From Rhodospirillales bacterium (GTDB lineage Bacteria > Pseudomonadota > Alphaproteobacteria > Acetobacterales > Acetobacteraceae), in NCBI GenBank assembly GCA_903644035.1, contig CAHJXG010000104.1, positions 1 through 11,405 of the forward strand: DNA of 11,405 nucleotides. The letters are read 5' to 3'. Below the pieces are notes generated by a model. The model saw only the letters and a list, made by a program, of their open reading frames with translations. It was not told where the DNA came from and did not search any database. Shown piece after piece: positions 1 to 6,036 of the stretch. The position numbers were made by a program, and so were the translations under genes. Position 1 is the first letter of the stretch; every line of letters begins with the position of its first letter.

Positions 1-333
1 GAGCGTGCCGCACACCGAAAGAAAGCTGGGCAGGAAGCCGGGCCGGTCCGCCAACCGGCGCAGGAAGCCGGGAAAATGCATGGCCGGGCCAAGGTCCAGG
101 TGCCCCGCGACATAGGCGCGCGGCAGGCCGATCGGAAAATCGACGCCCAGCGCGACCGGCGCCCCCTGCGCCTGGGTACGGAGCCGGGCGAGCAGCGTCG
201 AGACGTCGCCGACCGGCTCCGCCCGCAGCGCCCAGCCGGCCGCGTCCGGCAGGGCGAGCGCCATCCAACGCTTGCCGGGATCGACGCTCCAGTCCGCGTG
301 GGCGGCGACGAGTCCCGGCGCTGCTGGCCTCAA
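1..333 (-). CDS. DUF429-like protein, C-terminus beyond window edge
   Basis: The minus strand is open without a stop for 111 codons from position 333 to the window edge, so the C-terminus is missing. The proposed start is a TTG whose bases overlap the TGA stop of the upstream 64-residue gene (TTGA), which suggests translational coupling. No Shine-Dalgarno sequence of its own is evident. Visible motifs are AHADWS near residues 11-16 and GVDFPIGLPRAYVA near residues 63-76. An early Asp after a beta-strand and a later 'D-P-x-G-L-P' strand are reminiscent of DUF429 proteins, which are predicted to have an RNase H-like fold. The family match is from memory of motif style and is not certain. No substrate or catalytic role can be assigned. 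The protein has no signal peptide or membrane segment, so it is probably cytoplasmic. Confidence 0.6.
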   Translation of the reverse strand, partial: MRPAAPGLVAAHADWSVDPGKRWMALALPDAAGWALRAEPVGDVSTLLARLRTQAQGAPVALGVDFPIGLPRAYVAGHLDLGPAMHFPGFLRRLADRPGFLPSFLSVCGTL

Positions 334-524
334 AGCGGCTTGTGCGCGCGGTCCAGCAGGCGTGAGATCAGGCCGGGCTTCTTCTTGGGCGGCGGGGCGG
401 CCTTGACCTCGGCGGCGGCGCGCTTCTGCTTCGCGTCCAGCCAGCTCTCCAGCGACTTGCCCGCCTTCGCGGCACGCTTCTGCTCGTAGGCGCGTTGCGC
501 CGGCGTCAGGGTCTTGGGGTCCAT
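330..524 (-). CDS. small basic conserved hypothetical protein (64 aa)
   Basis: This short gene has a strong Shine-Dalgarno sequence (GGGAGGAGG on the minus strand, about 531-539) at normal spacing from the ATG at 524. A much longer reading frame extends upstream in the same phase, but it crosses the DUF1491 gene and has no support, so the ATG at 524 is preferred. The product has 64 residues and is rich in Lys, Arg and Ala. A helical, coiled-coil-like first half (AYEQKRAAKAGKSLESWLDA, residues 12-31) leads to a Pro/Lys hinge (APPPKKKPG, residues 43-51) and an amphipathic end (LISRLLDRAHKPL). It has no signal peptide and no membrane span. The stop overlaps the start of the DUF429-like gene, so the two are probably co-translated. 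The function is unknown. A nucleic-acid or protein-binding accessory role would fit the charge but is only a guess. Confidence 0.72.
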   Translation of the reverse strand: MDPKTLTPAQRAYEQKRAAKAGKSLESWLDAKQKRAAAEVKAAPPPKKKPGLISRLLDRAHKPL

Positions 525-674
525 CGCAGCCTCCTCCCGCCAGTTGTGGCAGCGCCGTGCGCCGGCTTCAAGGGACCCGGCGCCAAGCCCCTTCTGGCCG
601 TACTGCGACCGCCGGCTGGGATCGGGCGCGGCGCGCGCCACATGGGGCGTTCGGCGATGACAGGGGAGCACGGC

Positions 675-1010
675 ATGGCGGAACCAAGGATCAAGGCGAA
701 GCTGTGGGTGCAGATGGCGCTGCGCATGGGCGACGTGGACGGACGGCCCGGCGCCGTGCTGCGCAGCGGCGACCCGGACGCCGGCGGCGTCCTGGTCGTG
801 CTGCGTGGGCGGGAGGGCCTGTGCGTGCTGTCGCAGGTCCGGGTCGGGGAGGGCGACGTCGCCTGGATGCGCGCCACCGGGCCAGGCGAGGTGGCCCAGG
901 ACAAGGCCGACGCCTACGTGGCCCGGCAGGTCGGCCGCGACCCAGACCTGTGGGTGCTGGAATTCGAGGCGCCGGACCTGCTGCCGCCGTTCGAGGCCCG
1001 CATCGTCTAG
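675..1010 (+). CDS. DUF1491 family protein
   Basis: This is a 111-residue cytoplasmic protein. The start ATG at 675 is preceded by GGGGAG at 663-668 with six-base spacing, which is better than the in-frame ATG at 657. The sequence fits DUF1491. It opens with RIKAKLWVQMALR, followed by a region where a hydrophobic strand (GGVLVVL) follows a Gly/Asp-rich turn (RSGDPDAGG). It ends with the family's typical 'ADAYVARQVGRDPDLWVLEFE' pattern near residues 77-97. The length matches the family. DUF1491 proteins have no established function. In alphaproteobacteria I know them only as small conserved proteins, so none is claimed here. The gene is transcribed away from the small basic gene on the opposite strand, and 150 bases separate the two start codons. 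A 233-base gap follows before the outer-membrane protein genes. Confidence 0.8.
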   Translation: MAEPRIKAKLWVQMALRMGDVDGRPGAVLRSGDPDAGGVLVVLRGREGLCVLSQVRVGEGDVAWMRATGPGEVAQDKADAYVARQVGRDPDLWVLEFEAPDLLPPFEARIV

Positions 1011-1243
1011 CGCAAACCAATAAGTTGAAGCGCTTATGGCTGGCCTCGGCGAAGGCTCACGCCGATGTGTGGTATATCTGCTCAGCCTGCTGTGCCTTTT
1101 CGGACACATGCGTTACGAAACTCTTGATGCCTTATCGCAACCGCGTCCAACGGTGTTATTGTATGTGTACCGAGAGGCGGGGGAACAGTCCCGCAGGCCC
1201 CCGGATGCGTTGAACGCGCAGTTTGTAATTGAGGAGAGAAAGT
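1011..1243 (+). other. intergenic leader with candidate hairpins upstream of first ompA-like gene
   Basis: No convincing gene lies in these 233 bases. Just after the DUF1491 stop there is a weak stem (TCGGCG 1046-1051 with CGCCGA 1060-1065, eight-base loop) without a T-tract. It could help terminate the upstream transcript. The composition from about 1070 to 1165 is clearly more AT-rich than the flanks, as expected for a promoter. Nearer the gene, G-rich and C-rich blocks at 1177-1203 can form two alternative hairpins: GCGGG 1177-1181 with CCCGC 1190-1194, or CGGGGG 1178-1183 with CCCCCG 1198-1203. A clear Shine-Dalgarno sequence, GAGGAG at 1231-1236, precedes the ATG at 1244. Confidence 0.45.
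1132..1159 (+). promoter_or_regulatory. candidate sigma70-type promoter for the ompA-like pair
   Basis: TTATCG (1132-1137) and TGTTAT (1154-1159) are separated by 16 bases within the AT-richer part of the intergenic region, about 85 bases upstream of the start codon. Each hexamer only partly matches consensus, and an alternative -10, TATTGT (1157-1162), is possible. This would leave a 5' leader of roughly 75-80 bases. The position is plausible but the match is weak. Confidence 0.25.
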
Positions 1244-2413
1244 ATGAAGCTCCGCAGCGCGCTACTGGCCGCGACCGTCCTGGCCGCCCCCATAGCTGCA
1301 AAAGCCGAGGCCGTGAGTGGCCTCTACATCGGCGCCGGCGCCGGTGCCAACTTCCTGCAGAACGAGAAGGTCAAGTCCGTCGGATTCCCTGAGGCCGGCA
1401 TCGCGCAGACCAACCTGGATGTGCGCGGCCTGACCAGCACCAAGATCAAGACCAACGTCGGCTTCGTCGGCCTGTTCAGCATCGGCTACGGCCTCGGCAA
1501 CGGCCTGCGCCTCGAGGTCGAGGGCAACTACCGCAGCAACAAGTTCAACGGCATCAGCGGGGGCGCCCTCCAGGGCTTCAACAGGGCTGGCGGCGATGAG
1601 CGGAAGTATGGCGGGATGGTCAACGTCCTCTATGACTTCGACCCGAACGTGCTCGGCCTTGGCTTCTTCCCGGCGGCGATCTCCCCGTATGTCGGCGTCG
1701 GCGCGGGCTATGTCTGGGCGCAGCACCAGAACGTCCGCTTCAGCGGCAACCCGGGTCCGGTCGCCGGCTTCCCGGCCGGCTTCAACGAGCTGGCCCGCAC
1801 CAACGACGGCCGGGGCGCCTTCGCCTATCAGGGCATCGTCGGCGCGGCCTTCCCGATCGCGTCGGTGCCGGGCCTGGCCATCACCACCGAGTATCGCTTC
1901 CTCGGGATGCAGGGCGAGCGGACCTACAACTACCAGTACTTCGCGCCCGGCGTTTCGACGCGCGCGCGGATCCGGTTCAACGAGGAGTACAACCACAGCG
2001 CCATGCTGGGCGTCCGCTACGCCTTCAACGCCGCCCCGCCGCCCCCGCCGCCGATGGCCGAGCCTGCCCCGGTTCGGGAAGCTGCGCGCACCTACCTGGT
2101 GTTCTTCGACTGGGATCGTGCGGACCTGACGGACCGTGCGCGCCAGATCATCGCGGAGGCCGCGCAGGCCACCACCCGCGTTCAGGTCACCCGCATCGAG
2201 GTGTCGGGCCACACGGACCGGTCGGGCACGCCGCGCTACAACCAGGGCCTGTCGGTCCGCCGGGCGCAGAACGTCGCGTCTGAACTCGTGCGTCTCGGCG
2301 TGCCGCGTCAGGCCATCACGGTCCAGGGCTTCGGCGAGAGCCGTCCGCTGGTGCAGACCGCGGATGGCGTGCGCGAGCCGCAGAACCGCCGCGTCGAGAT
2401 CGTGCTGCGCTAA
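1244..2413 (+). CDS. OmpA-family outer-membrane protein, copy 1
   Basis: This 389-residue outer-membrane protein is predicted to anchor the outer membrane to peptidoglycan. The start ATG at 1244 follows GAGGAG (1231-1236). Residues 1-21 form a signal peptide ending AKA. Residues about 24-263 are a beta-barrel of the OMP_b-brl/OmpA type, with alternating Gly/aromatic strands such as GLYIGAGAGANF, FSIGYGLGNGLRLEVEGNYR and the closing strand LGVRYAFN. A Pro-rich linker (residues 264-277) leads to an OmpA C-terminal domain (residues about 282-389). That domain contains FFDWDRADLT, GHTDRSG, LSVRRAQ and the terminal NRRVEIVLR. Asp325 and Arg340 correspond to the pair that binds diaminopimelate in characterised OmpA domains. 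The barrel of about 240 residues is larger than the E. coli OmpA barrel. A close paralogue lies 92 bases downstream, beyond a terminator-like hairpin. Surface-loop function (adhesion, porin activity) cannot be read from the sequence. Confidence 0.93.
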   Translation: MKLRSALLAATVLAAPIAAKAEAVSGLYIGAGAGANFLQNEKVKSVGFPEAGIAQTNLDVRGLTSTKIKTNVGFVGLFSIGYGLGNGLRLEVEGNYRSNKFNGISGGALQGFNRAGGDERKYGGMVNVLYDFDPNVLGLGFFPAAISPYVGVGAGYVWAQHQNVRFSGNPGPVAGFPAGFNELARTNDGRGAFAYQGIVGAAFPIASVPGLAITTEYRFLGMQGERTYNYQYFAPGVSTRARIRFNEEYNHSAMLGVRYAFNAAPPPPPPMAEPAPVREAARTYLVFFDWDRADLTDRARQIIAEAAQATTRVQVTRIEVSGHTDRSGTPRYNQGLSVRRAQNVASELVRLGVPRQAITVQGFGESRPLVQTADGVREPQNRRVEIVLR

Positions 2414-2455
2414 CCGGCACGACCGCTTGCTGACGTGGAGTTGTGACTGAAGCTG

Positions 2456-2490
2456 GGGCCGGTCCGCGCGTGGACCGGCCCTTGCTGTTT
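2456..2490 (+). terminator. intrinsic-terminator-like hairpin between the two ompA-like genes
   Basis: A perfect 10-bp stem, GGGCCGGTCC (2456-2465) with GGACCGGCCC (2472-2481), has a six-base loop and is followed by a T-rich stretch, TTGCTGTTT (2482-2490). This is the form of a Rho-independent terminator, though the T-tract is interrupted. The Shine-Dalgarno sequence of the next gene (GGAGG 2493-2497) begins only three bases after the T-rich stretch, so no promoter fits between them. The hairpin may therefore act as a partial terminator (attenuator) that lowers expression of copy 2, or protect the 3' end of the copy 1 message. Confidence 0.7.
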
Positions 2491-2505
2491 CCGGAGGCTT
2501 CGCCG

Positions 2506-3597
2506 ATGCGCTCGACCCTGCTGGCGACCACGCTGCTCGCCGCCCTGGCCCTCCAAGGCGCGGCTCGCGCCCAGCCGGTCAGCGGCCTGTATATCGGCGC
2601 AGGCGGGGGCGGCAACTTCATGCAGGACGAGCGCATCAAGAGCATCCGCACCCTCGGCGCCGTGGCGCCGTCCGGCGCGCGCGTCGGCTTCCAGGCCGGC
2701 ATCGTGGGCGTGGGCAGCCTGGGCTACGGCTTCGGCAACGGCGTCCGCGTCGAGCTGGAGGGGAACTACCGCTACAACCGGCCCGATTCGTTCCGCAGCA
2801 CCGGACCCGGCACCCGGTCAGTGGGCGGGCGGGAGCAGAAATACGGGCCGATGGCCAACGTGCTGTTCGACCTCGACATCGGCAGCCCCTACGTGTTCCC
2901 CTACATCGGCGCCGGCGCGGGCTATGCCTACGTGGCGCGACGCCTGCGGGTGGCCGGCACGGACGGCGCGGTCGACAACCAGGGCGGCACCGACAGCAGC
3001 TTCGCCTATCAGGCCATCGCCGGGGTCTCGCTGCCCGTCCCGCCCGTCGTCGGCCTCTCGCTGACAGCCGAGTACCGCTACTACGCGCTGACCGGCGAGC
3101 GGGAGTTCGGGCGCACCGTCTCGGGCCCCGGTGCCGTGTCCAGCAGCCAGATCCGGACGTCCGACAACTACAACCACAGCCTGCTGCTCGGCCTGCGCTA
3201 CGCCTTCAACGTGGCCCCGCCGCCGGTGCCGCCCGCCCCGGCGCTGGCAGAGGCGGCGCAGCAGGCCACGCGCACCTATCTGGTGTTCTTCGACTGGGAC
3301 CGCGCCAACCTGACCGCCCGCGCCCGGCAGATCGTGGCGGAGGCCGCAGGCGCCGCCGGCCGCGTGCAGCTGACCCGGATCGAGGTCGCCGGCCACGCCG
3401 ACCGGTCCGGGACGGACCGCTACAACATGGGCCTGTCCGTCCGCCGGGCGCAGGCGGTGGCGGACGAACTGGTGCGCGACGGCGTGGCGCGCGAGTCGAT
3501 CACGACCCAGGGCTTTGGCGAGCGCCAGCCCCTGGTGCGGACGGCTGATGGCGTGCGTGAGCCCCAGAACCGCCGGGTCGAGATCGTCCTGCGCTGA
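2506..3597 (+). CDS. OmpA-family outer-membrane protein, copy 2
   Basis: This 363-residue paralogue of the preceding gene has the same role and layout. The ATG at 2506 is chosen because GGAGG (2493-2497) precedes it by eight bases and a good signal peptide follows. An upstream in-frame GTG at 2443 would bury that signal. The signal peptide covers residues 1-22 (ending ARA). The beta-barrel runs from about residue 25 to 237 and ends LLLGLRYAFN. The Pro/Ala linker covers residues 237-253, and the OmpA C-terminal domain covers 256-363. By eye about 87 of 108 residues in the C-terminal domain match copy 1. The barrel is shorter and its loops differ strongly. The predicted diaminopimelate-binding residues are kept (Asp299, Arg314), but the usual GHTD reads GHAD. 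It probably arose by tandem duplication. Transcription likely depends on read-through of the hairpin upstream. Confidence 0.92.
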   Translation: MRSTLLATTLLAALALQGAARAQPVSGLYIGAGGGGNFMQDERIKSIRTLGAVAPSGARVGFQAGIVGVGSLGYGFGNGVRVELEGNYRYNRPDSFRSTGPGTRSVGGREQKYGPMANVLFDLDIGSPYVFPYIGAGAGYAYVARRLRVAGTDGAVDNQGGTDSSFAYQAIAGVSLPVPPVVGLSLTAEYRYYALTGEREFGRTVSGPGAVSSSQIRTSDNYNHSLLLGLRYAFNVAPPPVPPAPALAEAAQQATRTYLVFFDWDRANLTARARQIVAEAAGAAGRVQLTRIEVAGHADRSGTDRYNMGLSVRRAQAVADELVRDGVARESITTQGFGERQPLVRTADGVREPQNRRVEIVLR

Positions 3598-3680
3598 GCA
3601 TCGTTCTGCGAAGCGTGTCTTCGGAGAAAGCGGAGCTTCGCTCCACGCGCAGCAGGTAAGATGATGCGTCTTCGGTGACT

Positions 3681-3724
3681 CCTCAGCAGGCGTTCGTGGC
3701 GTGAGCGACGAATGCCTGCTGAGG
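3681..3724. repeat. 17-bp inverted repeat (strong hairpin) between convergent genes
   Basis: The left arm (3681-3697, CCTCAGCAGGCGTTCGT) pairs with the right arm (3708-3724, ACGAATGCCTGCTGAGG). There are 17 pairs including one wobble-type position, around a ten-base loop. The hairpin lies 84 bases after the copy 2 stop and 25 bases beyond the stop of the minus-strand exported gene, so it sits where both convergent transcripts end. Neither side shows a T-tract. It may be a bidirectional terminator or a 3'-end stabiliser. A smaller stem (GGAGC 3632-3636 with GCTCC 3640-3644) lies closer to the copy 2 stop. Confidence 0.65.
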
Positions 3725-3748
3725 CGGAAGGACCGCGGCCCGACTCGC

Positions 3749-4243
3749 CTAGGACCGCCGGCGTGCCCGCGACCGCGCGGCCGGTGCCGTCGCTGATGCC
3801 GTGCATTCGGCGGAGACGACCGGCTGCGTGATCGACTTGCCCGCCGCGAAGTCCGTCAGCTCGGCCCCGCTGCGCAGGGCCATCACCTCATCGAACGTGC
3901 CGAGGTTGTAACGGCAGAACAGGCTGCCCTGGGTCAGCCCGATCTGCGACTGGCTGTTGGCAAGCTGGGTGATGTAGTCGTCCTGCTGCTGGCGGGCGCG
4001 GCGGCCATGCGCGCGGCTGAAGAAGCTGCTCAGCGCCTTGTCCTGGGACACCAGCTCAGGGCGGTATCTCATCACGAAATCGTTGTATTTCTCATCGGCC
4101 CTGCAGGTCAGCGCGGTCACCATCAGCTTGGTTTTCAGCGCCATGACGTCGAACGCAGGATAGTCGCCCGGCCGTACGCATTGAGCGGCGGCGACGTTGC
4201 CGGTCAACGCGATGGCAAGCAGCCCGGACACAAGCATACGCAT
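3749..4243 (-). CDS. exported four-cysteine hypothetical protein
   Basis: This 164-residue protein has a clear signal peptide (MRMLVSGLLAIALTGNVAAA, residues 1-20, probable cleavage before Gln21). The ATG at 4243 is chosen because GGGAGG (4253-4258) lies nine bases upstream of it. The alternative ATG at 4252 directly abuts that motif. The mature part has four cysteines (22, 47, 110, 147), which suggests two disulfides in the periplasm. The middle is helical and charged (about 60-100, with a basic GRRARQQQDD stretch), and the tail is Ala/Arg-rich (ARSRARRRS). There are no lipobox, membrane span or catalytic motifs. I do not recognise a named family. It resembles small exported proteins of unknown function in related bacteria. 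It converges on the ompA-like pair and diverges from the ATP-grasp gene, with no operon partner. Confidence 0.78.
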   Translation of the reverse strand: MRMLVSGLLAIALTGNVAAAQCVRPGDYPAFDVMALKTKLMVTALTCRADEKYNDFVMRYRPELVSQDKALSSFFSRAHGRRARQQQDDYITQLANSQSQIGLTQGSLFCRYNLGTFDEVMALRSGAELTDFAAGKSITQPVVSAECTASATAPAARSRARRRS

Positions 4244-4313
4244 GAAAAACATCCTCCCACCCCGTCGGAACGCGACCGCGCCGTGGGTGCGGTCCACCTC
4301 GCACGGCGTCTGA

Positions 4314-4342
4314 GGTAAACCGCGTATTGCCCGGAAGTGCAA
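4314..4342 (-). promoter_or_regulatory. candidate promoter for the exported four-cysteine protein
   Basis: On the minus strand TTGCAC (4342-4337) is followed after 17 bases by TTTACC (4319-4314), about 70 bases upstream of the ATG at 4243. The -35 match is good and the -10 is weak. Confidence 0.25.
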
Positions 4343-4352
4343 CAAGCAATCC

Positions 4353-4385
4353 TGGCAACGTTCCACCTCATGCCGCCTGTTGCCA
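4353..4385. repeat. 7-bp dyad, possible operator
   Basis: TGGCAAC (4353-4359) and GTTGCCA (4379-4385) are perfect inverted repeats 19 bases apart, so their centres are 26 bases apart. They lie between the two candidate divergent promoters. This could bind a dimeric regulator or form a hairpin. Dyads of this size can occur by chance. Confidence 0.35.
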
Positions 4386-4439
4386 AAATGCCGCGAGCGC
4401 AGTCCCATGGCGGACCGGCTGCCGGCGCGGGTCTCACGG

Positions 4440-4468
4440 TTGCAGTCAGGCACGCTCTGTGCATTAAA
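4440..4468 (+). promoter_or_regulatory. candidate promoter for the ATP-grasp operon
   Basis: TTGCAG (4440-4445) and ATTAAA (4463-4468) are 17 bases apart, in one of the few AT-rich patches of the region (GCATTAAATTTTGC). A transcript would start about 110 bases upstream of the ATG at 4588. This is the best plus-strand candidate in the gap. Confidence 0.35.
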
Positions 4469-4587
4469 TTTTGCTCACGGCAGCCATGCGGGCCGCTCGC
4501 TTCAGTGCCCTACCGAAATTGCCACCGTGCAATAGCCACCAGCACCGACATCGCCGAATCCGTTTGCCACGAAAGCGCGACCGCTGA

Positions 4588-6036
4588 ATGCAGCCGAACA
4601 TCGCCAACCCGTTCTCCTCCTACGATCCCGGCGCATACTACTGCGAACTCACGGCCCGCAGCGGCGACGGCGGCTCGGCGGCGCTGGTGCGGCGGCGCAT
4701 CACCAAGATCGGCCTCGACGCCCTGCGCCTGCGGGCGCGGGCGGCGGAGCGCGACCTGTTCAACCTCGGCATCACCTTCACCGTCTACTCCGAGTCCAGC
4801 GCCATCGACCGCATCCTGCCGTTCGACTGCGTGCCCCGCATCATCGCCGCCGATGAGTGGTCGGTGCTGGAGCGCGGCGTCGCCCAGCGGGTCCGCGCCC
4901 TGAACCTGTTCCTGGCCGACATCTACAACACCCGGCACATCACCCGCGACGGCGTGATCCCGCCCGAGCTTGTCTATGGCAACGCCAACTACCGCCCGGA
5001 GATGGAGGGCTTCCCCGTCCGCTTCGGCACCTACGTCCACATCTGCGGCATCGACCTGGTGCGCGACGAGCGCGGGGCGTTCTCCGTGCTGGAGGACAAC
5101 GCCCGAACCCCGTCCGGGGTGTCCTACGTCGTCGAGAACCGGCATCTGATGCTGCGCGCCTTCCCGGACCTCGTGGCCGGCATGAAGCTGCGCCCGGTCG
5201 ACGACTACGGCCGGCGGCTGCGCAGCGCCATGGACGAGATCGCGCCGGAGGGCATCGACAACCCGCAGGTCGTGCTGCTGTCGCCCGGCATCTACAACTC
5301 CGCCTACTTCGAGCACGTGTTCCTGGCGCGCGAGATGGGCGTGCCGCTGGTGGAGGGCGCCGACCTCACGGTGGAGGACGACAAGGTGTGGATGCGCACG
5401 ACGGCGGGGCTGCGCCGGGTGCACACGATCTACCGCCGGATCGCCGACGACTTCCTGGACCCGACCGTGTTCCGCCCCGACAGCCTGCTGGGCGTGCGCG
5501 GCCTGATCGGCGCCTGGCGGCAGGGCAACGTGACGCTCGCCAACGCCGTCGGCACCGGAGTCGCGGACGACAAGGCGGTGTATGCCTACATGCCGCGCAT
5601 CATCCGCTACTACCTCGACGAGGATGCCATCCTGCCGAACGTCGAGACCCACATCTGCGGCGAGCCGGACGGGCTGGCCTACACCCTGGCCAATCTCGAC
5701 AAGCTGGTGATCAAGCCCGTGGGGGAGAGCGGCGGCTACGGCATCACCGTCGGCCCGCGCGCGAGCCGGTCCGAACTCGATGCCGCCCGCGCCCTGCTGG
5801 TCGCCGACCCCGCGAACTGGATCAGCCAGCCGATGATCTCGCTCAGCGTGGCGCCCACCTTGACCGAGGCCGGGCTGCGCCCGCGCCACCTTGATTTGCG
5901 CCCCTTCGCCATCACCGGACGGGAGACCTGGGTGCTGCCCGGCGGCCTGTCCCGAGTCGCGCTGAAGGAGGGCAGCCTGATCGTCAACTCGTCGCAGGGC
6001 GGCGGGTCGAAGGACACCTGGGTGCTGGCGGAATGA
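4588..6036 (+). CDS. circularly permuted ATP-grasp protein
   Basis: This 482-residue cytoplasmic protein belongs to the circularly permuted ATP-grasp type 2 family (older names DUF404/DUF407). The family is predicted to form amide or peptide bonds using ATP, but its substrates are unproven. Family signatures appear in order: GITFTVYSE (61-69), QRVRALNLFLADIY (100-113), YVHICGIDLVRD (149-160), LEDNARTPSGVSY (168-180), IYRRIADDF (281-289), VIKPVGESGGYG (374-385, the likely nucleotide-binding glycine-rich segment), HLDLRPF (434-440) and NSSQGGGSKDTWVL (467-480). The length is normal and all motifs seem intact. An in-frame TGA directly precedes ATG 4588, so the protein cannot start earlier. No clear Shine-Dalgarno sequence is seen. 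The stop overlaps the alpha-E start (ATGA), so the two are translationally coupled. Confidence 0.93.
   Translation: MQPNIANPFSSYDPGAYYCELTARSGDGGSAALVRRRITKIGLDALRLRARAAERDLFNLGITFTVYSESSAIDRILPFDCVPRIIAADEWSVLERGVAQRVRALNLFLADIYNTRHITRDGVIPPELVYGNANYRPEMEGFPVRFGTYVHICGIDLVRDERGAFSVLEDNARTPSGVSYVVENRHLMLRAFPDLVAGMKLRPVDDYGRRLRSAMDEIAPEGIDNPQVVLLSPGIYNSAYFEHVFLAREMGVPLVEGADLTVEDDKVWMRTTAGLRRVHTIYRRIADDFLDPTVFRPDSLLGVRGLIGAWRQGNVTLANAVGTGVADDKAVYAYMPRIIRYYLDEDAILPNVETHICGEPDGLAYTLANLDKLVIKPVGESGGYGITVGPRASRSELDAARALLVADPANWISQPMISLSVAPTLTEAGLRPRHLDLRPFAITGRETWVLPGGLSRVALKEGSLIVNSSQGGGSKDTWVLAE

Larger units (their letters stand above)
4244..4587. other. divergent intergenic region without a supported gene
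   Basis: These 344 bases separate the exported protein gene (minus) from the ATP-grasp gene (plus). Reading frames crossing the region lack good starts, and the base composition is less GC-biased than the coding DNA. Candidate signals are TTGCAC/TTTACC with a 17-base spacer on the minus strand (4314-4342), TTGCAG/ATTAAA on the plus strand (4440-4468), and a 7-bp dyad (4353-4385). An in-frame TGA sits immediately before the ATP-grasp ATG. Confidence 0.5.

Noticed and set aside
76..489. A 137-codon plus-strand frame at the left edge
   Set aside because: The minus strand here encodes a continuous protein with plausible motifs joined to the small basic gene. The plus-strand frame has no ribosome site and Arg-rich shadow composition.
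330..1109. The long upstream extension of the 64-residue minus-strand gene
   Set aside because: The extension runs antisense through the DUF1491 gene. A strong ribosome site directly precedes the internal ATG at 524, so only 330-524 is taken as coding.
1262..2212. A 316-codon minus-strand frame opposite ompA-like copy 1
   Set aside because: The translation is repetitive Asp/Val/Ala/Arg antisense composition, and the plus strand encodes a complete signal peptide, barrel and OmpA domain.
4510..5889. A 459-codon minus-strand frame opposite the ATP-grasp gene
   Set aside because: It has low-complexity composition typical of antisense frames and no ribosome site, and the plus strand carries an intact family with all motifs.
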